Origin: Galdieria sulphuraria
Taxonomy: Eukaryota; Rhodophyta; Bangiophyceae; Galdieriales; Galdieriaceae
NCBI RefSeq assembly: GCF_000341285.1
Contig: NW_005178436.1
Location: forward strand, 1-64,000
Direction of reading: 5' to 3'
DNA: 64,000 nucleotides
The translations under genes and the position numbers were made by a program. Below the pieces are notes generated by a model. It was not told the origin of the DNA, made no database searches, and saw only the letters and a program-made list of their open reading frames with translations. Positions 22,772-34,359 of the stretch are shown one piece after another (position 1 is the stretch's first letter; each line of letters begins with the position of its first letter).

Positions 22772-23917
22772 CTATTGAATTTTATCACCTTTCCTAGCTT
22801 CCTTGTTAAAAAAGCCATTTTCTAAATCTCGAATAGAGGTGGCAATATGACGCTCTCCTTGTTTATAAGACTTCAATACAGAAGCCAAAGCAACTAACAG
22901 CATAGTAGTAAATAAGCTACAAGTGAGATGACTCCAAATGCTGCTACGAATGATATCCTTTCGCATGGTTGGTCTCCACACGATTTCACGATAATACAAA
23001 CCAAGCATAAAATAACACAAGAAGATGATCAAGAGCATGAACAAGTCTCGACGATTTTCTGTGGATGATAAGCCTACGATAAGCAGTCCACAGTAAGCAA
23101 TATACAACACTCCCATAATCAACTGAAGAAAGATAAAATTGTTCTCGTTCGCTTGTTGAAGATATGTTAAGGCATCTTGCCTTGTAAAGAGTGAAATGAG
23201 AGCAAAAAATATATGAAGAGTAGCAATAACAAGACTTCCGATCAGAATATAATGTTTCAACGAAATTCGAGAAGATAGTCGAAAAATACCATAAAAACTC
23301 AGACCAAGGGGAACCAATACTACTCCATAAGAAAGAATTCCTGCCATTATCGGAGAAAACTTTTTGACTGGGGTCTTCTGAAGCTTCATTTCGAGATTGT
23401 CGCGAAGATGATCAACAACTTGTGTTGATAAATAGTTAGTAGAAGATAGTTGATTCTTTGTGTTTTCGATAGCTTCCAACAGATACGGGTCAACATATGT
23501 TTTGAGAAATTCTGCTTTGGAACGAAGCCATTGAGAAAGATGTGGATTTTCTACCATTTTTTGAACTTCAAATAACTGTTCTTGTACTTTGGCCAGTTCT
23601 TCCTGTAACTGCAACGCTTCCTTATTCTTTTTATCCAGTTGTGCAAGTATCTCTTCATTCTTATCTTGTAATGTTCGTGCTTGTTTATTCAAATCTTGTT
23701 TGGTTTTCTCTGTCTCTTTTTTAGCCTTGTCCATTTCACTTTTTAACAAGTCGAGTTGCTTTTGTTTTGCTGCCAACTGACTTTCCAATTCTTCTGTTGT
23801 GGGAATTCTTGGCTCAGTAGTCAATTCTTGTTCCAATTCCTCTGCATGTAAAGTCTTGCTACCTATAATCATGAAAACAAATATAATAATGACAATATTC
23901 TTATCAATATGCTTCAT
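22772..23917 (-). CDS. Unknown coiled-coil, multi-pass membrane protein with signal peptide
   Basis: About 381 residues. The start at 23917 (MKHIDKN) gives a good signal peptide ending near TLHA. Next comes a long Lys/Glu/Gln coiled coil (about residues 30-120), a linker, then at least four hydrophobic helices and a basic tail. I infer an endomembrane protein with a lumenal coiled coil and a membrane-embedded C-terminal half. An in-frame upstream ATG (23962) would add 15 residues and hide the signal peptide. I recognise no named family, though plants have proteins of similar layout. No introns. Confidence 0.75.
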   Translation of the reverse strand: MKHIDKNIVIIIFVFMIIGSKTLHAEELEQELTTEPRIPTTEELESQLAAKQKQLDLLKSEMDKAKKETEKTKQDLNKQARTLQDKNEEILAQLDKKNKEALQLQEELAKVQEQLFEVQKMVENPHLSQWLRSKAEFLKTYVDPYLLEAIENTKNQLSSTNYLSTQVVDHLRDNLEMKLQKTPVKKFSPIMAGILSYGVVLVPLGLSFYGIFRLSSRISLKHYILIGSLVIATLHIFFALISLFTRQDALTYLQQANENNFIFLQLIMGVLYIAYCGLLIVGLSSTENRRDLFMLLIIFLCYFMLGLYYREIVWRPTMRKDIIRSSIWSHLTCSLFTTMLLVALASVLKSYKQGERHIATSIRDLENGFFNKEARKGDKIQ

Positions 23918-24373
23918 CCTGTTACGGCCCTTTTGTGCGAACCTCCCTGTCCCCAAAATCAAGAAAAAAAATACGTGTCGCGCGCCAATTTTCTATTCTA
24001 AGAGGGCCACATTTTTTGGGAAAGAAAAATCATTTTTCATAAGAACTGTTGAAAAAGGAGACTAAGAAGCTTTTCAAGTATGTAGAGTTCGACATACTTA
24101 CAACTCGTTTACAATGAGCTTTATTGTTTGCAGCAGGTATTTGTATATCCATGCAATTGTTATATGTTTGGAGGTCCAATATTGCTTTGAAAGATAGATA
24201 AAATTCTTCAAAACGTATGTACTCGTCAGTATCTTTTCACAGAAAAGTGTGATTCAAAGGAATCCTCTCAAAGATATCTAAGCATCTTAAGAACTTTGGC
24301 ATATCTCTTTTTGGGGGGATGTTGTAGATTGATGAGACCGATCAAGCATGTTTTTGTCTCCTCGTTTGTCACA
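23918..24373. other. Divergent promoter region
   Basis: 456 nt between the divergent starts of the membrane protein and the TRAPPC14-like gene; no other gene seen. Confidence 0.5.
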
Positions 24374-25875
24374 ATGCCACGTTTCCTTACGCCTCCCAAA
24401 AGTAGAAAACAAGTCATTGCTGGAGTCGGTACGTTGATGGTGTTGATATTGGTACTTTTCTTGAACGACTGTTTGTTTAGTTGACAGAAGCTGATAGAGA
24501 GTTTGTCGTCAACGGAGAGGTCCTCAAAGTTGTCATCTTGCTTCGTCCAAAGGGCATTAGCATCGAACGTTTACGTGAGCTCATTTCTTTTCTAGAACTA
24601 AGTTATTCTTTTGAAGTTTCTGTTGAAGACAAAGTGGTCGAACACACAGAAGACCGCGTTCCTACTACAGAAGGCACTTATGTCTTTCCAACACACCGCT
24701 TTGCGTGGAGTTGTCCTTCCTTGACGGATCTTTCTTGGCAACAAATAGAAACAGAGTCCAATCACTTTGCTTTGATATCGGAATATCCTGTTCCTGTATC
24801 TTTGCCTAGGACTGCCCATGGCAAGGAAGTGATTTTGCAAATCCATATACGCGAAAGTACAAGGATTCCTACTGATAATGTTGTAGATTCAGTACAAATG
24901 GTATATCAACGAGAAAAGTCTACTCCCTTGTTGAATATGACGATGAAAAGAAAGCTACAAGTTGTAGAAGGTTTCCAGTCACGATATTGGTTTACTCGTA
25001 ATCCTTGTGGTTCTTTTCTTTGTTTTGCAGTTCAGAACGTTTTGGAAGACCTTTGTCTCAATTTAGAGTTTCCCACTTTGGACCTTTATTCTGCTCATCC
25101 TATTGATCCAACTATGGCTGGTCAAGATACCAAATATCCTCTAAATAACTTCTCGACAGTTGATTTCATTTCCTCATTCAAGGATATCGGTAGCATTTCA
25201 TCTTATATCTCTATGCATGTTCCCAGTCATCATACAAAAGAAGAACCTCTTTTATTGCTTCCTAAAGAAGAGTATTGTTTTGTTTTTCATTTTACATGGA
25301 AAACGGATCAATTTCCTCGTGCTAATTTTATGGATCCACTCATAGAAGCACCGTTGAGGTTCTACTGGCAGTTGTGTAGTATGGAAAGTCACTTATCCAC
25401 TTGCCATGAATTTCTATCAGAGTGTGTGAATTCCGTTCGTTGGAAACTTCCTAACAGGTCGAGTGCTATGTCCATTTCTTTCTCTGGACCTCATAAAGTT
25501 GTGGTGAACCAAGCGTTTTCACTAGAAATTACGATCACCAACAAGTCGCAAGAGGATATTTTACAAGGTCTTTTATTGTTACAAGAGAAATATTTGGATG
25601 AAAGCAAAACGAGTGCTGCCGTTACATTTGGAACAAAAGAAGGAGATAAAGATTATACAATTATGAATGATTCAACTCCCCTACAAGTCCAATTTCCAAA
25701 GAGTACAATAGCTGTGGGTCGCATACCTAAACAGGAATGCAGTACTATTCGAACCGATGTAACCGTCACAAAACAAGGTTTGATAAGATTGCCTCAAGTC
25801 CACCTATTGGATAAGAGTAAAGGGACTCTTTGGGCGTTCGAATATGCCTTTGAAGTGTTTGCTACACTATCCTAA
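24374..25875 (+). CDS. TRAPPC14/TRAPPC13-like trafficking subunit
   Basis: 480 residues from exon 24374-24428 and exon 24488-25875. The frame is open upstream only from a TTG, so a 59 nt intron with the TTGACAG acceptor is needed to reach the ATG at 24374. The N-terminal REFVVNGEVLKVVILLRPK resembles the start of human TRAPPC14 (C7orf43), which has LYLGETVRFLLVLR. The C-terminal 150 residues read as beta-sandwich/Ig-like strands (VVVNQAFSLEITITNKS, then a late LPQVHLLDKSKGTLW), as in TRAPPC13/14. I infer a TRAPP tethering subunit. This rests on short matches, so a fold comparison would be needed to settle it. Confidence 0.45.
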
Positions 25876-25915
25876 ACAAGCTGATAGCTTCAAAAAGCAA
25901 TGAAGAGTTGTATAT

Positions 25916-28900
25916 TTATCCCAAGACATTGAGGTCTTGTAGCCGTATATGCGAGAATCCATCTTCATCTCGTTCCACCAGATAGTAAGTGTCTGTTACT
26001 TCTCTCGAACCCAGAAGCTCAATGAAATGTTCGTCATGAGTGATCAGAATCAATTGGAAATTTTCCTGAATTCGTCTAGCTCTTATGATATCAGACAGAG
26101 CATTGGCCAAACTTTCAATATTTTCTTTGTCTAAGTTGGTAGTAGGCTCATCCAATGCCAATATACCACATTCTAAACAGAAACTTTCTGCTAATGCTAA
26201 ACGAATGACCAATGATGCTAAAATCTTTTGACCGGCAGAGCATCTTCCTCGCATCTCTAAAGAAGCGTCTCCACGGTGCATCAAAACTCGGTAATTATAG
26301 GACCGTTTGCTTCCACTTTGATCCATTTCCGAGTCAGAAACAATTTCAATGTAGTCAATATCCTTTCCTCGATAAGTTGCCTATGATGGACGATATACGA
26401 TAACAGTTGAATATTTCATAAAAATGCCTACTCACTTGCCATAGCTCTTTGACAACTTTGTTGATCTCTTTCATTTTGAGCGTATGAAATGTCATCAATG
26501 AACGATCTAGCGCATTGTGATACTGTTCCAAATCTTTAAGACTCAAATCGAGAGTTTTCAGTTCGACCAGTTTTTCTCGATACATTTCATTACTTCTCGT
26601 CGACTGGGCCTTGTGAATTTCTTTCTTAAGTTCTTTCATTCTGTCGTCTATCATCTAAACAAGTGCTCAAGATATTGTTGGCTTCAAAAATCGAAAACAA
26701 AAAGTTTACCTCTTTTTTACCTGCTAGCGAACTTGATTTATCGCGACGTATTTGAATACCGCGATCTTTGTCGTTTAAAGCCGCAACCAAGTCTGTGCCT
26801 TGTTGCAATTCTGTCATCTCGCGTTGCAACTGGTTCATTTTCTTTTCCATGTCATTGATGATTGCTTTTGTTTTTCGAAAGTTTCTATTGGCTTCGATAT
26901 TCTTCAAAGTGGAATTCAACTCGTATATCTTCGAGGTACTCTTCTGGGTACTTTCTTCCAACTCAGATATTTCCTTCTTACACTTTTGTATTTCTTGATG
27001 CAAAGTTTCCTCTTCCCTCTCTAGTCGTTGCAAAAGGTCATCACTGCAGTTGCCGTATAGTCTGTTCATTTCTTCACTCAAAACTTCAAGTGCTTTTTTA
27101 CTGTCACGCGCCCAATTTATTTCAGCAGAACAAGTTTCCTTCCATTGAACAAGTTGATCTTTACAAGTTTCTAGAGATGATTTCAGTTCTTTCAACTCCT
27201 TATCTGCATTCTCAACCAGTTGCCATTGTTCCTTTACCTACAAATAATGAATTTGAAAGTAACTATCATGACTTGTATTCACACCTGGCTTTCCGTCTTA
27301 GAAATCTGCTCACGTAATTCACACAAATCTTCCTCTCGAAGTTGCAATAGTTTCGCCTTTTCTTGTAATTCCTCTCTCTTTCCTTGTTCTTTTTTTATCT
27401 GTTCTTCCAATTCATTGTATTGACATCCATACTTTTCTAATTCTTGTTCCACATGCAATAACCTCTTATTACAATCTTCCAGTTCATGATTACAGATGCT
27501 CAACTCTTCATCGATCAAATGACGAGAACGCGTCGATATTTCTTGACTTTTTGCATTCGCATTCTTTGAAACAAACATATATTAATATAAGTACGATAAA
27601 AACTTGAATAATTACCATCTGATTGAGTTCAGTATTGATCGACTTCAAATCATCCACTAAAGACTGTCTCTTTTGCAAAAAGGAATAAATTTCTGACAAA
27701 CTATCCTTATTTTTCTTAGATAGTAGCAAATCTTTGCTCCCAATTTCCTTCTTTTCTTCCCACTCTTTATATTCTTCCTGCTTCTTCGTCTTGGTTTCCA
27801 TTTCATTCTTCCACGTGTTTCGAAGCACTTCCAACCTATCCATTTAAAAATGAACACCTGATAAAAACGTGTATCATACATCTTAACATACTCATTCAAA
27901 GATGATTGCTTTTTATGAAGTTGTTCAAGCTCTTCCTCTGCATTCTTCCTTGCTTGAACAATACTTGAATAAACATTCCCTTGATGTACCTTCTCTGCTC
28001 TCGACTGCAACTTTTCAATCAAAAGTGAAAAATCCTCTTCAGTAGAAAAAGTGCGATCACATGTTGGACAACATTTTTTTCTTGTTGCTCGAGCCAATAA
28101 CTGCTTCCAAAACTCCTCTGCTCCCTAACAAGTACACACACATTTAACTATTCAATTGGTGCGAAACAAGATTCTCACCTCAAACTGTTTTTGAGTTTCT
28201 CTGGTCTCTCGTACCTTCTCTTCGGCTTCGTCCAATATCTTTTCAAACACTTCGAGACAGTTTTCACCGACAAATTCTGTTCCTACGATAGCTTTTAAAT
28301 GTTCCATCTTGTCTTCCAACTCTTGAATTCTTTTACTGCTCTCCGATAAATCTTTGGTCAATGACTCAATGCTACTTTCCGCTTTCGAAACCAAGGATAT
28401 CTTTTCTCGTTCATCTTGTTCTAACTTGCGCTGCAAGTCCAGTATTACGTCCAACTGATCAAGAATTGTTCCATCACTCATAGCTTTAACTTCAGAAATG
28501 TCGGAAACTGCTGCACATTTCTTGATCTCGTCTTCAAGTTTTGCTATTCGAGAATGCAGATCGTCACGCTACGATCAAAGCATGAGAAACCTGTGCTAAA
28601 TTGAAAATTTATCATTCCAGCACTTTACCTGGCTTATCAATAACATATAACGACCTGCGACTTCTTCGTCACTCTTGGAAGCAGTCCTTTCTTCACATAA
28701 ATCAGAAAACCGTTTTCTCCACTTTGCAACCTGATTTGTCAATTCCTCTCTTTCACTCCTTAATTTTGACCACTCATCATTTGCCCTCAGCTGTTCTAAA
28801 CTATGTTGCTTTGATTCCAACGTATTGACCACGTTTTCCAATTGTTGTTGTACCGAATGAATGTTGACGTCTTGATCACTAGACAAGCCTTCCGCTTCAA

Positions 28901-30357
28901 GCTTCGTTCTCATTTCTTTCAATGAATGTTCGAGGACACTCCACTGCACGTGCATCTTCTGAGCCTTACGTAACAATTTAAAAAAATGTAAATCTTTCAT
29001 AAAACACATGATACCTCTGATTCTTTTTCGTCACACTGTTTACGGAGCACAGATTCTCTTTCACGCAATTCCTCCAGCTTTTCTCTCATTATGGCTTCCC
29101 AGTGCTCTATCACTCTGTCCAACGTTTCTTCTATCTTTTCATAATTCAATTCCACGGCTTTTTGTTCCATCAACTTGCCGCATATCGTCTGTTCTAATTG
29201 CCTATAATCTGATTGTTTTCGTTCAAACAGATTTCGAGACGCTTTCCAATGACCTTTCTCTATATGCAATATAGACAGACGTTGCGTATGGCTTTCCAGT
29301 TTCGATTGATATTCTGCAACATTACTTTCTCTCATTTCCTTTGTTTGTTGAAACGACTGAATCTACAGTTTTCTGTGTGAATACAGGCAACCATCACTCT
29401 AGTACAACTCACCTGCTCTTTTATTTCCACTTCAAATTGTCCCAACTCTTCATCCGTTTCTTCAAATTCCTCATCCATGGAAGCATAAATGTCCTTTAAA
29501 GTAGAAATATACGACTGCCTTCCTGCTCTCAGGTTTTCTACTTCACTTCGTAGTGAATTCCATTTCTGTGTCTTCTCAAACAGTTCGTTTTTTTCACTTT
29601 CCATTGTTTGTAGCTCTTCTCTTAGTTTTGCGATACTATTCTCGACTTCATTTTCTTGGCTCTCCAACTGTACGTATTCATTCTGTAACTTCTCTGCTTG
29701 AGCAACCTTCTCCTTACATAAATCCAACTCAGTTGCCTTTTGTTTCAGCTGTGCTGTCTTCTCCCTTTTAAATTTCCTGATAGCGTCCAGTGCCTTTGTA
29801 TACCTAGTTGCAGCGAAGATTTCATCAAACTTTTCCTTCAAATGTCTAGCATCTGATAACGGCCAGGTGCTTTCTTCCTGGTGGACAAATACCACGTGTT
29901 CTAACACTGCCTTGGTAACTCCCATCAACTCGGGAACTATTTCATTTACGTCAGCGTGTCTCTGAGAAAGAGTAAGTTTTTCTTTGCCATCAACGATTTG
30001 CACACTTTGTTCGACTGATTTGAACTCCTGTTTCTTTGTAGTCACCTTATTGGTCAGTTGAAACTGTCTGTTGACAATAATTTTCCTTCCAGCCAAGTCA
30101 GTAAACTGCATCCTTATCTTTCCTTTTGTTTCAGTATCTGACTGTATTCGAGGGTCATGAATAAATGCACCTCCTTTATCCACGAAAGGAGGCAAGTCCC
30201 CAGTACAAGCCACTTTGATGCACTCGATTATAGTAGTTTTTCCGGCACCATTATGGCCAAGTATGATAGTTAGTGGTTTCTTAAAACGGATAGCCTGTTC
30301 CTCTCTTGGAGCAAAACTTCGAATACCTGAAATACCCAGTTTTTCCAAAGTCGTCAT
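25916..30357 (-). CDS. RAD50: DNA double-strand break repair ATPase RAD50
   Basis: SMC-like ATPase of the MRE11-RAD50-NBS1 complex. Roughly ten exons separated by short introns. N-terminal lobe: [10 protein letters not shown], Walker [10 protein letters not shown], and the Q-loop region ([14 protein letters not shown]). Long coiled coils flank the zinc hook [11 protein letters not shown] at about 28.05-28.08 kb, with the CPTC pair that binds Zn at the dimer apex. C-terminal lobe: signature RGRCSAGQK, Walker [13 protein letters not shown] and the His-switch ITHDEHF. All catalytic elements are present and the order is complete. Its 3' end converges on the TRAPPC14-like gene with 40 nt between stops. 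Confidence 0.95.
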
Positions 30358-30577
30358 ATTGTCTTTGTTGTGATTCTCATCCAGACTGAATTCTCATTTC
30401 GTTGGAAAGATTTTCTTACTCAGTTTTTGGCGCAAGAAAAATGCACAAGTACTTTTGAGTGTTTTACAATCTATATATTGTGTTTTGACTCTATCTGGAA
30501 ACCAAACTCAGCTCCTACTTGGAAGAATACGCTTCATATACAGTCATTTATTTAACGACTTGCAAAAAAGCTTTCAA

Positions 30578-30911
30578 TTATCCTGTTGAGTTCCACTCTT
30601 CACTGTGTTGTTTATGAGCCCTTTCATTCTTCCATCTCTTCCATAGACGTTCACGGTTACGAGCTGCTTCTTGTTGTTCTCTCTGTACAACCTTGTTAAA
30701 AATTCTGTTTCAAGAAATGAAGCAAGTAACCCACTTTTCTATCCCAATACGGGAGTCCTTGGATGAATCGAGCTATAGGACCTGCCTTAAAAGCAGTTTA
30801 ACAAGTGAATCGACCCAAACAAGGCTCAACTACCGTATAGAACAGGAGACAATTGACTCCTACAAAAGTTGTGTATCGTATAGCAGTCGCGTAATCTCTA
30901 TAAACTTTCAT
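30578..30911 (-). CDS. Small single-pass membrane protein, 79 residues (three exons)
   Basis: Found by hand-splicing: exons 30821-30911, 30752-30773 and 30705 boundary to 30578 (exon 3 is 30578-30704). The two 47 nt introns end in CTATAG and AAACAG, and all phases match. The product starts MKVYRDYATAIRYTTF, has one hydrophobic helix (about residues 15-30), a short RFIQGLP linker, and a strongly charged tail (NKVVQREQQEAARNRERLW, then KRWKNERAHKQHSEEW). The layout resembles small inner-membrane assembly factors of respiratory complexes such as UQCC3/CBP4 or PET117, but I cannot name a family. The donor of intron 1 (GTTTGG) is non-ideal, the main weakness. It lies between RAD50 and the DnaJ-type gene and is divergent from the latter. 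Confidence 0.5.
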
Positions 30912-31038
30912 GATGCCGACAAACAATCAATCACTTGTTTGGTTCAAACCACACAAGTTACACAAGTGAACGAGCCCATCCTCCCCTCATGGGAGACTCT
31001 TCTCATAAGCTATTTTCCCTTATCATTTTCGTGTTTGG

Positions 31039-31509
31039 ATGATTGACTCAATGATTGCCTTTGTTAGTCCAACAACTATCTTATCCTTTCGAAGAGATAT
31101 GATTTCTAAAAAAGCAACCTTTTGTTTTCATTTGCAAGGAAAACAAGCAGCTTGGTCTCGACAAGTTTGTCGACGTGGCAGTGTATATATGTCTTTGGAC
31201 GCAGGCTATTTTCAAGGATTCCTAACAGCTGCACTGGGGTTAACTGCTGGAATCGCATTTCTAGTGTGGACTGAGAAACAAGGAGTTCGCGGTTCACAAC
31301 GTGAAAACTTGCAGCCATGTGTAGTTTGCAATGGCCAAAAACGTTTAGAGTGTATCCGTTGCAAAGGATCTGGAAAGAACCCAACAGAAGAATCTGAATT
31401 ATGTTCATTTTGTGATGGAGTTGGAACAGTTGTATGCTCTAATTGTGCTGGTGGAGGAATCCAACCCAGGTACCTGGATCGCTATTCACCAGAGGACTTT
31501 TTAGATTAA
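31039..31509 (+). CDS. Plastid DnaJ-type zinc-finger membrane protein (LQY1/BSD2-like)
   Basis: 156 residues. A Ser/Arg-rich N-terminus suggests a transit peptide. One hydrophobic helix follows (FLTAALGLTAGIAFLVW). Then four CxxC pairs (CVVC, CIRC, CSFC, CSNC) alternate with Gly as in the DnaJ cysteine-rich domain; there is no J-domain. This is the layout of thylakoid proteins such as LQY1, and related BSD2/PSA2 proteins act in photosystem or Rubisco assembly. The acidic end (RYSPEDFLD) is distinctive. Role in plastid protein assembly is inferred from layout. Confidence 0.7.
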   Translation: MIDSMIAFVSPTTILSFRRDMISKKATFCFHLQGKQAAWSRQVCRRGSVYMSLDAGYFQGFLTAALGLTAGIAFLVWTEKQGVRGSQRENLQPCVVCNGQKRLECIRCKGSGKNPTEESELCSFCDGVGTVVCSNCAGGGIQPRYLDRYSPEDFLD

Positions 31510-31716
31510 GAGTAGGAACGATATTCGAATACCATATCATTGAATCCTGAAGGCGGCATTTACACAAAATTTGTCTATTTTACAGTGCCTTCATTCAGTT
31601 CATCGAGTTGAAGTGGGAGCAATAATAAAACAACAAGCAGTAGAGAGAACGACCACACATTATCTAATCCATCATGAGAAAAGGGAAGCGAGATCGAGTT
31701 TTGACAGGTTTGGTGG

Positions 31717-33337
31717 ATGGGCGGTAGTAACCATTCTTTCAAACGCACCCAACCTTGCCATATGTGGTGCTATATAGAAGCTCCAATACAAACCAAAAAC
31801 ACACAATGTATACACAGACAGTTTTCTTGCAAATCATTGAAACAAGTCGCTACTAGTTTAAGAAAGTTGAGTCGTTCCAACTTAACCACCTGGAGCGAGA
31901 CAACACCTTGGTTATCAGGAACACAAGTCGGAAAAAGAGGATTCTCTTGTTCTAAAACTGTTTGGGAACTCTTTAAAAACAGGGGACTTGCCTCTCGTTC
32001 TTGGAAAGAAGAAACTACTCCAACCGCTGTCGTGCTAGTTCGAGCAGAAGAAAAAGCAGTAGACAATGCCTCAGGATCTTCCAAGAAACTGTTGGAAGAC
32101 ATGTGGTCTAAAATATCATCATTTAATGGGAACACTATGAATGGCCGAGTTCCCGTTTCTCACGAAGCATATCGACCGAGGCTAGTAGAGAATAAAAGAA
32201 AAGTGATGGGTAAAATACCTTTACCTGTAGATATGCCATTCAGGTATGTCAAATGGATCGTGAGAGAAAAGAAACTAAACGCCGTTTTCTAGCTATGGTG
32301 ACTTGGATAAGGAAGTAGGTGATATAAGTTATTCGTTCACAGCTGGTGACGTAAGGAAAGGAGTCATCGTTGAAATTATCAATGGTGGAGCTCTAGTAGA
32401 TATAGGTGCAAAATCTACAGCATTGTTACCCAGCAATGAAGTATCTTTGTATCCAGTCGAATCGATACGTGATGTACTTCAAGTGGGTGACGAGAAGGAG
32501 TTTGTGCTTCTAGTTGCAGATAGTGATTCTGGTCATCCTAAAGTTTCTATTCGCCGTTTAGAGTTGGAAATAGCTTGGAAGAAACTGAACTCAGCACTTG
32601 ATGAAGCTAGCACAGTAGAAGCTCAAGTAGTAGCTGTGAATCGTGGAGGTTGTTTGGTTCTAGTCTATGGTATTCGAGGATTTCTTCCCATATCTCATAT
32701 TTCCTTACCTGGAACAAGTTTGGAAGAGATGGTTGGTCACAAGTATCCAGTAAAGTGTTTGGAAGTAGACAAGTCCAAAGGAAGGTTGGTTGTTTCTCAT
32801 CGACGTGCGATGGCAGAGCGTCAAATGGAACATCTGAAGACTGGAGCATTAGTGGAAGGTACTGTTCAAGGAGTCAAACCTTACGGAGTCTTTGTAGATG
32901 TGTTTGGGACCTCAGGTCTTTTGCATATATCCCAGATTTCTCACGATCAAGTTGCTAATATTCAGTCTTTATTTTTACCTGGAGAGAAGGTGAAGTGTAT
33001 GGTGGTTAGCTTTGATAAGCAACGAGGTCGCATTTCTTTAAGTACCAAAGCATTGGAACCACATCCTGGAGATATGCTTAGGAATAAGCAGTTGGTGTAT
33101 GAAAAGGCTGAAGAAATGGCACTCTCTTATAATCAAAGGATGGATTCTCCTGTTCGTTCAAAAAATACAACTTCTTCATCCACAGACGATATTATTGCTG
33201 GGTTAGATATAGGTTCATTGGATGATTTAGACCCGATATTATTTGGCACTCATACCAACAGCAGTAATAGTAATACCCATAGTGATCATCTGAAACAAGA
33301 TTCGATGAATGGTACAATTCCAGAAAGTGATATTTGA
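31717..33337 (+). CDS. Plastid ribosomal protein S1
   Basis: 523 residues from exons 31717-32243 and 32293-33337, split inside a Ser codon over a 49 nt intron. Three S1 RNA-binding domains: GDVRKGVIVEIINGGALVDI; then AQVVAVNRGGCLVLVYGIRG; and GALVEGTVQGVKPYGVFVDV. Three S1 motifs are what chloroplast S1 has (bacterial S1 has six). A Ser/Thr/Lys-rich region of well over 100 residues precedes the first domain and should contain the transit peptide. The exact start is uncertain (31717 or 31762, or a further upstream exon). An acidic, Asp/Ser-rich tail follows the third domain. Confidence 0.85.
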
Positions 33338-33361
33338 ATAAATCTCAAAAGGAGACTTTTA

Positions 33362-34240
33362 TTAGATACGATGGAGAGGAGCGTTTGCTGTAGCCAACAA
33401 CTGTTGTGAATGAGATTCTTCAATCCACATATCCAAAATATGAGCACATTTCCTTTGGATGATCAACAGAATACTATTTAGAATAAGTAATCTACTTACC
33501 AAAACACATCAACTAATTGTTTCTTTTCAACAGGAGAAAAAGGACTCAATACATAAACTTGTGCTGGAACATCTCCTTTAGGTGAGTCTATACCAACTCT
33601 TAGACGAACATATTGATTGGAACCTAACACTTTCTCCACACTTTTCAAACCATTATGACCACCTTTCGTTCCACTCTTCTCCATAAAAGTTACTCGTCTT
33701 GAAAACCGATAGACTTACCGTTACTACCTTTCAGTCTTAGCCTCGTTTGACCAAAAGGCAAACTCATATCGTCCACTATCACCAAAATATTTTCCGTGGA
33801 AAAAGCTATTCGACGCATCATAGCTGCAATGGATTGTCCACTGTTATTCATAAAAGTCATAGGCTTTAAAAAGTGTACTTTCTATGGTGACCAAAGATAT
33901 GAGAGTCCAACAAAAAAACAACTAGGTAACATACTGCATTAGGATAAAGATGACAAGCATATTCAGCGTTCAAATATTTATCTTTAGTAAAAGTAAAAGA
34001 ATATCGGTTTGCATAGAAATCCAATATGTCGAATCCCAAGTTATGGCGAGTGTTGCTCAAGTTACTTCCTGGGTTTCCTAGTCCTACAATGAGACATTCT
34101 CTACACTTTTGTGAGGGCAAAGAAGAAGAGTTTTTCAAACTGCTATGGTTACAAGAAGATAAATAAAAGTATCTTTGAAAACTCTTTGTTTTGGTTTTCC
34201 TTGGATGACTTGCCACAACAACAAATGTTGTACACTTCAT
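33362..34240 (-). CDS. Peptidyl-tRNA hydrolase (PTH1 type)
   Basis: Releases tRNA from stalled peptidyl-tRNA. Four exons by hand-splicing: the first ends at the residues NAV; the second carries VDDMSLPFGQTRLRLKGSN; the third resumes at GGHNGLKS; and the last ends in ANAPLHRI. Active-site elements of bacterial Pth are visible: VGLGNPG; TRHNLGFD with the catalytic His; VDDMSLP with the Asp; and GGHNGLKS. The 45 or so residues before the first motif suggest an organelle-targeting sequence. Converges on plastid S1 (24 nt between stops), and the neighbourhood is rich in organelle translation genes. Confidence 0.88.
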
Positions 34241-34359
34241 ACCAAAGTTATATAAAGAATTATCCCAAAATAGTCTATGAGGTGGTGGGAGGGTGACTTG
34301 TGTTCATAAGCAACTCGAGCATATTCATTAGGAGATATTGTTATTTCTAAAGGAAACTG

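Noticed and set aside
30693-31046. 117-codon plus-strand frame between RAD50 and the DnaJ-type gene
   Set aside because: It overlaps the three-exon minus-strand gene and the start of the DnaJ-type gene, has no domain, and is explained as antisense.
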